Assembly: GCA_031546715.1 (NCBI GenBank)
Contig: JAVBKA010000223.1
Span: 1 to 22,265 of the forward strand
From: JAVBKA01 sp031546715
Lineage (GTDB): Bacteria > Bacillota > Clostridia > Oscillospirales > UBA929
DNA length: 22,265 nt
Direction of reading: 5' to 3'
Made by a program: the position numbers and the translations under genes. The notes beneath the pieces were generated by a model. That model had not been told where the DNA came from. It saw only the letters and a program-made list of their open reading frames with translations, and did not search any database. Numbering within the stretch: the stretch's first letter is position 1; each line of letters opens with the position of its first letter. Below are positions 21,844-22,265 of this stretch, piece after piece.

Positions 21844-21920
21844 ACGATGGCGGCAGACGTCTGCCGCCAATCGCTTTACCACCCCTCGTAAAGGAAGTGC
21901 CCCCGCGGCATGAGCGGAAC
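21758..21920 (+). repeat. 164-bp dispersed direct repeat, copy 2
   Basis: Matches 213-376 with few differences; its first half overlaps the end of the 403-bp repeat. Having near-identical 164-bp blocks at both ends of the window puts the whole flagellar locus between direct repeats. Confidence 0.8.
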
Positions 21921-21985
21921 GGAGAAAAATATGCGATTAGAGATAAAGTGCATCAAACTCTAGGCAAATAACCCCAAAGGTACAT

Positions 21986-22265
21986 CAAACCTCGGGCGAA
22001 CAAAGTTCGCCCCTACGCCGATTCACCCAAAATGTAGCAACCCCTCAGAGGACGGCACGTGCAGAGCCCGTGCCCTACAAGAAACGCCAAACGAATTGCA
22101 AACCTCGGGCGAACAAAGTTCGCCCCTACGCCGATTCACCCAAAATGTAGCAACCCCTCAGAGGACGGCACGTGCAGAGCCCGTGCCCTACAAGAACCGC
22201 CAAACGTATTGCAAACCTCGGGCGAACAATGTTCGCCCCTACACCGATTTACCCAAGGTGCAACA
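21986..22265 (+). repeat. 113-bp tandem repeat array, open at the window end
   Basis: AAACCTCGGG recurs at 21987, 22100 and 22213, exactly 113 bp apart, giving about 2.5 units. The first two units are almost identical; the third carries changes (AAT loop, ACACCGATTTACC). Each complete unit contains one GGGCGAAC hairpin (21994, 22107, 22220) and one GGCACG/CGTGCC hairpin (22054-22074, 22167-22187). Confidence 0.9.

Larger units (their letters stand above)
21193..22265. repeat. Gene-free repeat mosaic after the operon
   Basis: No credible gene. Contents: a GGCAAG hairpin (21228-21248), a GGGCGAAC hairpin (21290-21308), the second 403-bp repeat (21441-21843) with a MITE-like element, the second 164-bp block (21758-21920) and a 113-bp tandem array to the window end. 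The array continues beyond the window. Confidence 0.75.

Overview
This window is a chromosomal flagellar gene cluster from an anaerobic Gram-positive bacterium, most likely a gut-type member of class Clostridia (Bacillota). The evidence is the Clostridia/Bacillus gene order (flbD-fliL-fliM-fliY-cheY-fliO-fliP-fliQ-fliR-flhB-flhA-flhF-flhG-...-sigD-swrB), a FliY with CheC-type phosphatase motifs, a SwrB-like protein after the sigma factor, strong AGGAGG ribosome binding sites, and frequent GTG and TTG starts. All genes lie on the + strand. Taxonomy below class is not readable from the sequence alone.

Layout. 1-1167 holds no credible gene; it is a mosaic of dispersed repeats followed by the promoter region of flbD. 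1168-7000 is a tight block: flbD, fliL (here a predicted lipoprotein), fliM, a long fliY, cheY and a very long fliO. 7001-8202 is a second repeat mosaic that splits the operon. 8203-11370 carries fliP, fliQ, fliR and flhB, the membrane export gate. 11562-13330 is an AT-rich two-gene insertion, an ABC/RecF-like ATPase plus a PIN-domain protein, sitting between flhB and flhA, which are usually neighbours. 13593-18232 resumes with flhA, flhF and flhG. 18500-21160 carries a PilZ (YcgR-like) protein, sigD (fliA), an unassigned small protein and a SwrB-like membrane protein, ending at a strong intrinsic terminator at 21162-21192. 21193-22265 is a third repeat mosaic ending in a 113-bp tandem repeat.

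How the genes work together. FliP/Q/R/FlhB/FlhA with FliO form the flagellar type III export gate. FliM and FliY form the switch. CheY-P binds the switch and FliY probably dephosphorylates CheY-P. FlhF and FlhG control flagellar placement and number. SigD drives late flagellar genes. FlbD/SwrD, FliL, PilZ and SwrB tune motor power or assembly. motA/motB and the cheB/A/W/C/D genes that lie inside the B. subtilis fla/che operon are not in this window.

Most unusual points: the ATPase-PIN cassette (a candidate two-gene defence or toxin-type system with its own promoter and operator-like palindrome); the multiplied CheY-binding-like motif at the N-terminus of FliY; the roughly 625-residue FliO; and large intergenic repeat mosaics containing a MITE-like element, a 403-bp direct repeat bracketing fliP-swrB, and an inverted three-hairpin cassette bracketing flbD-fliO.
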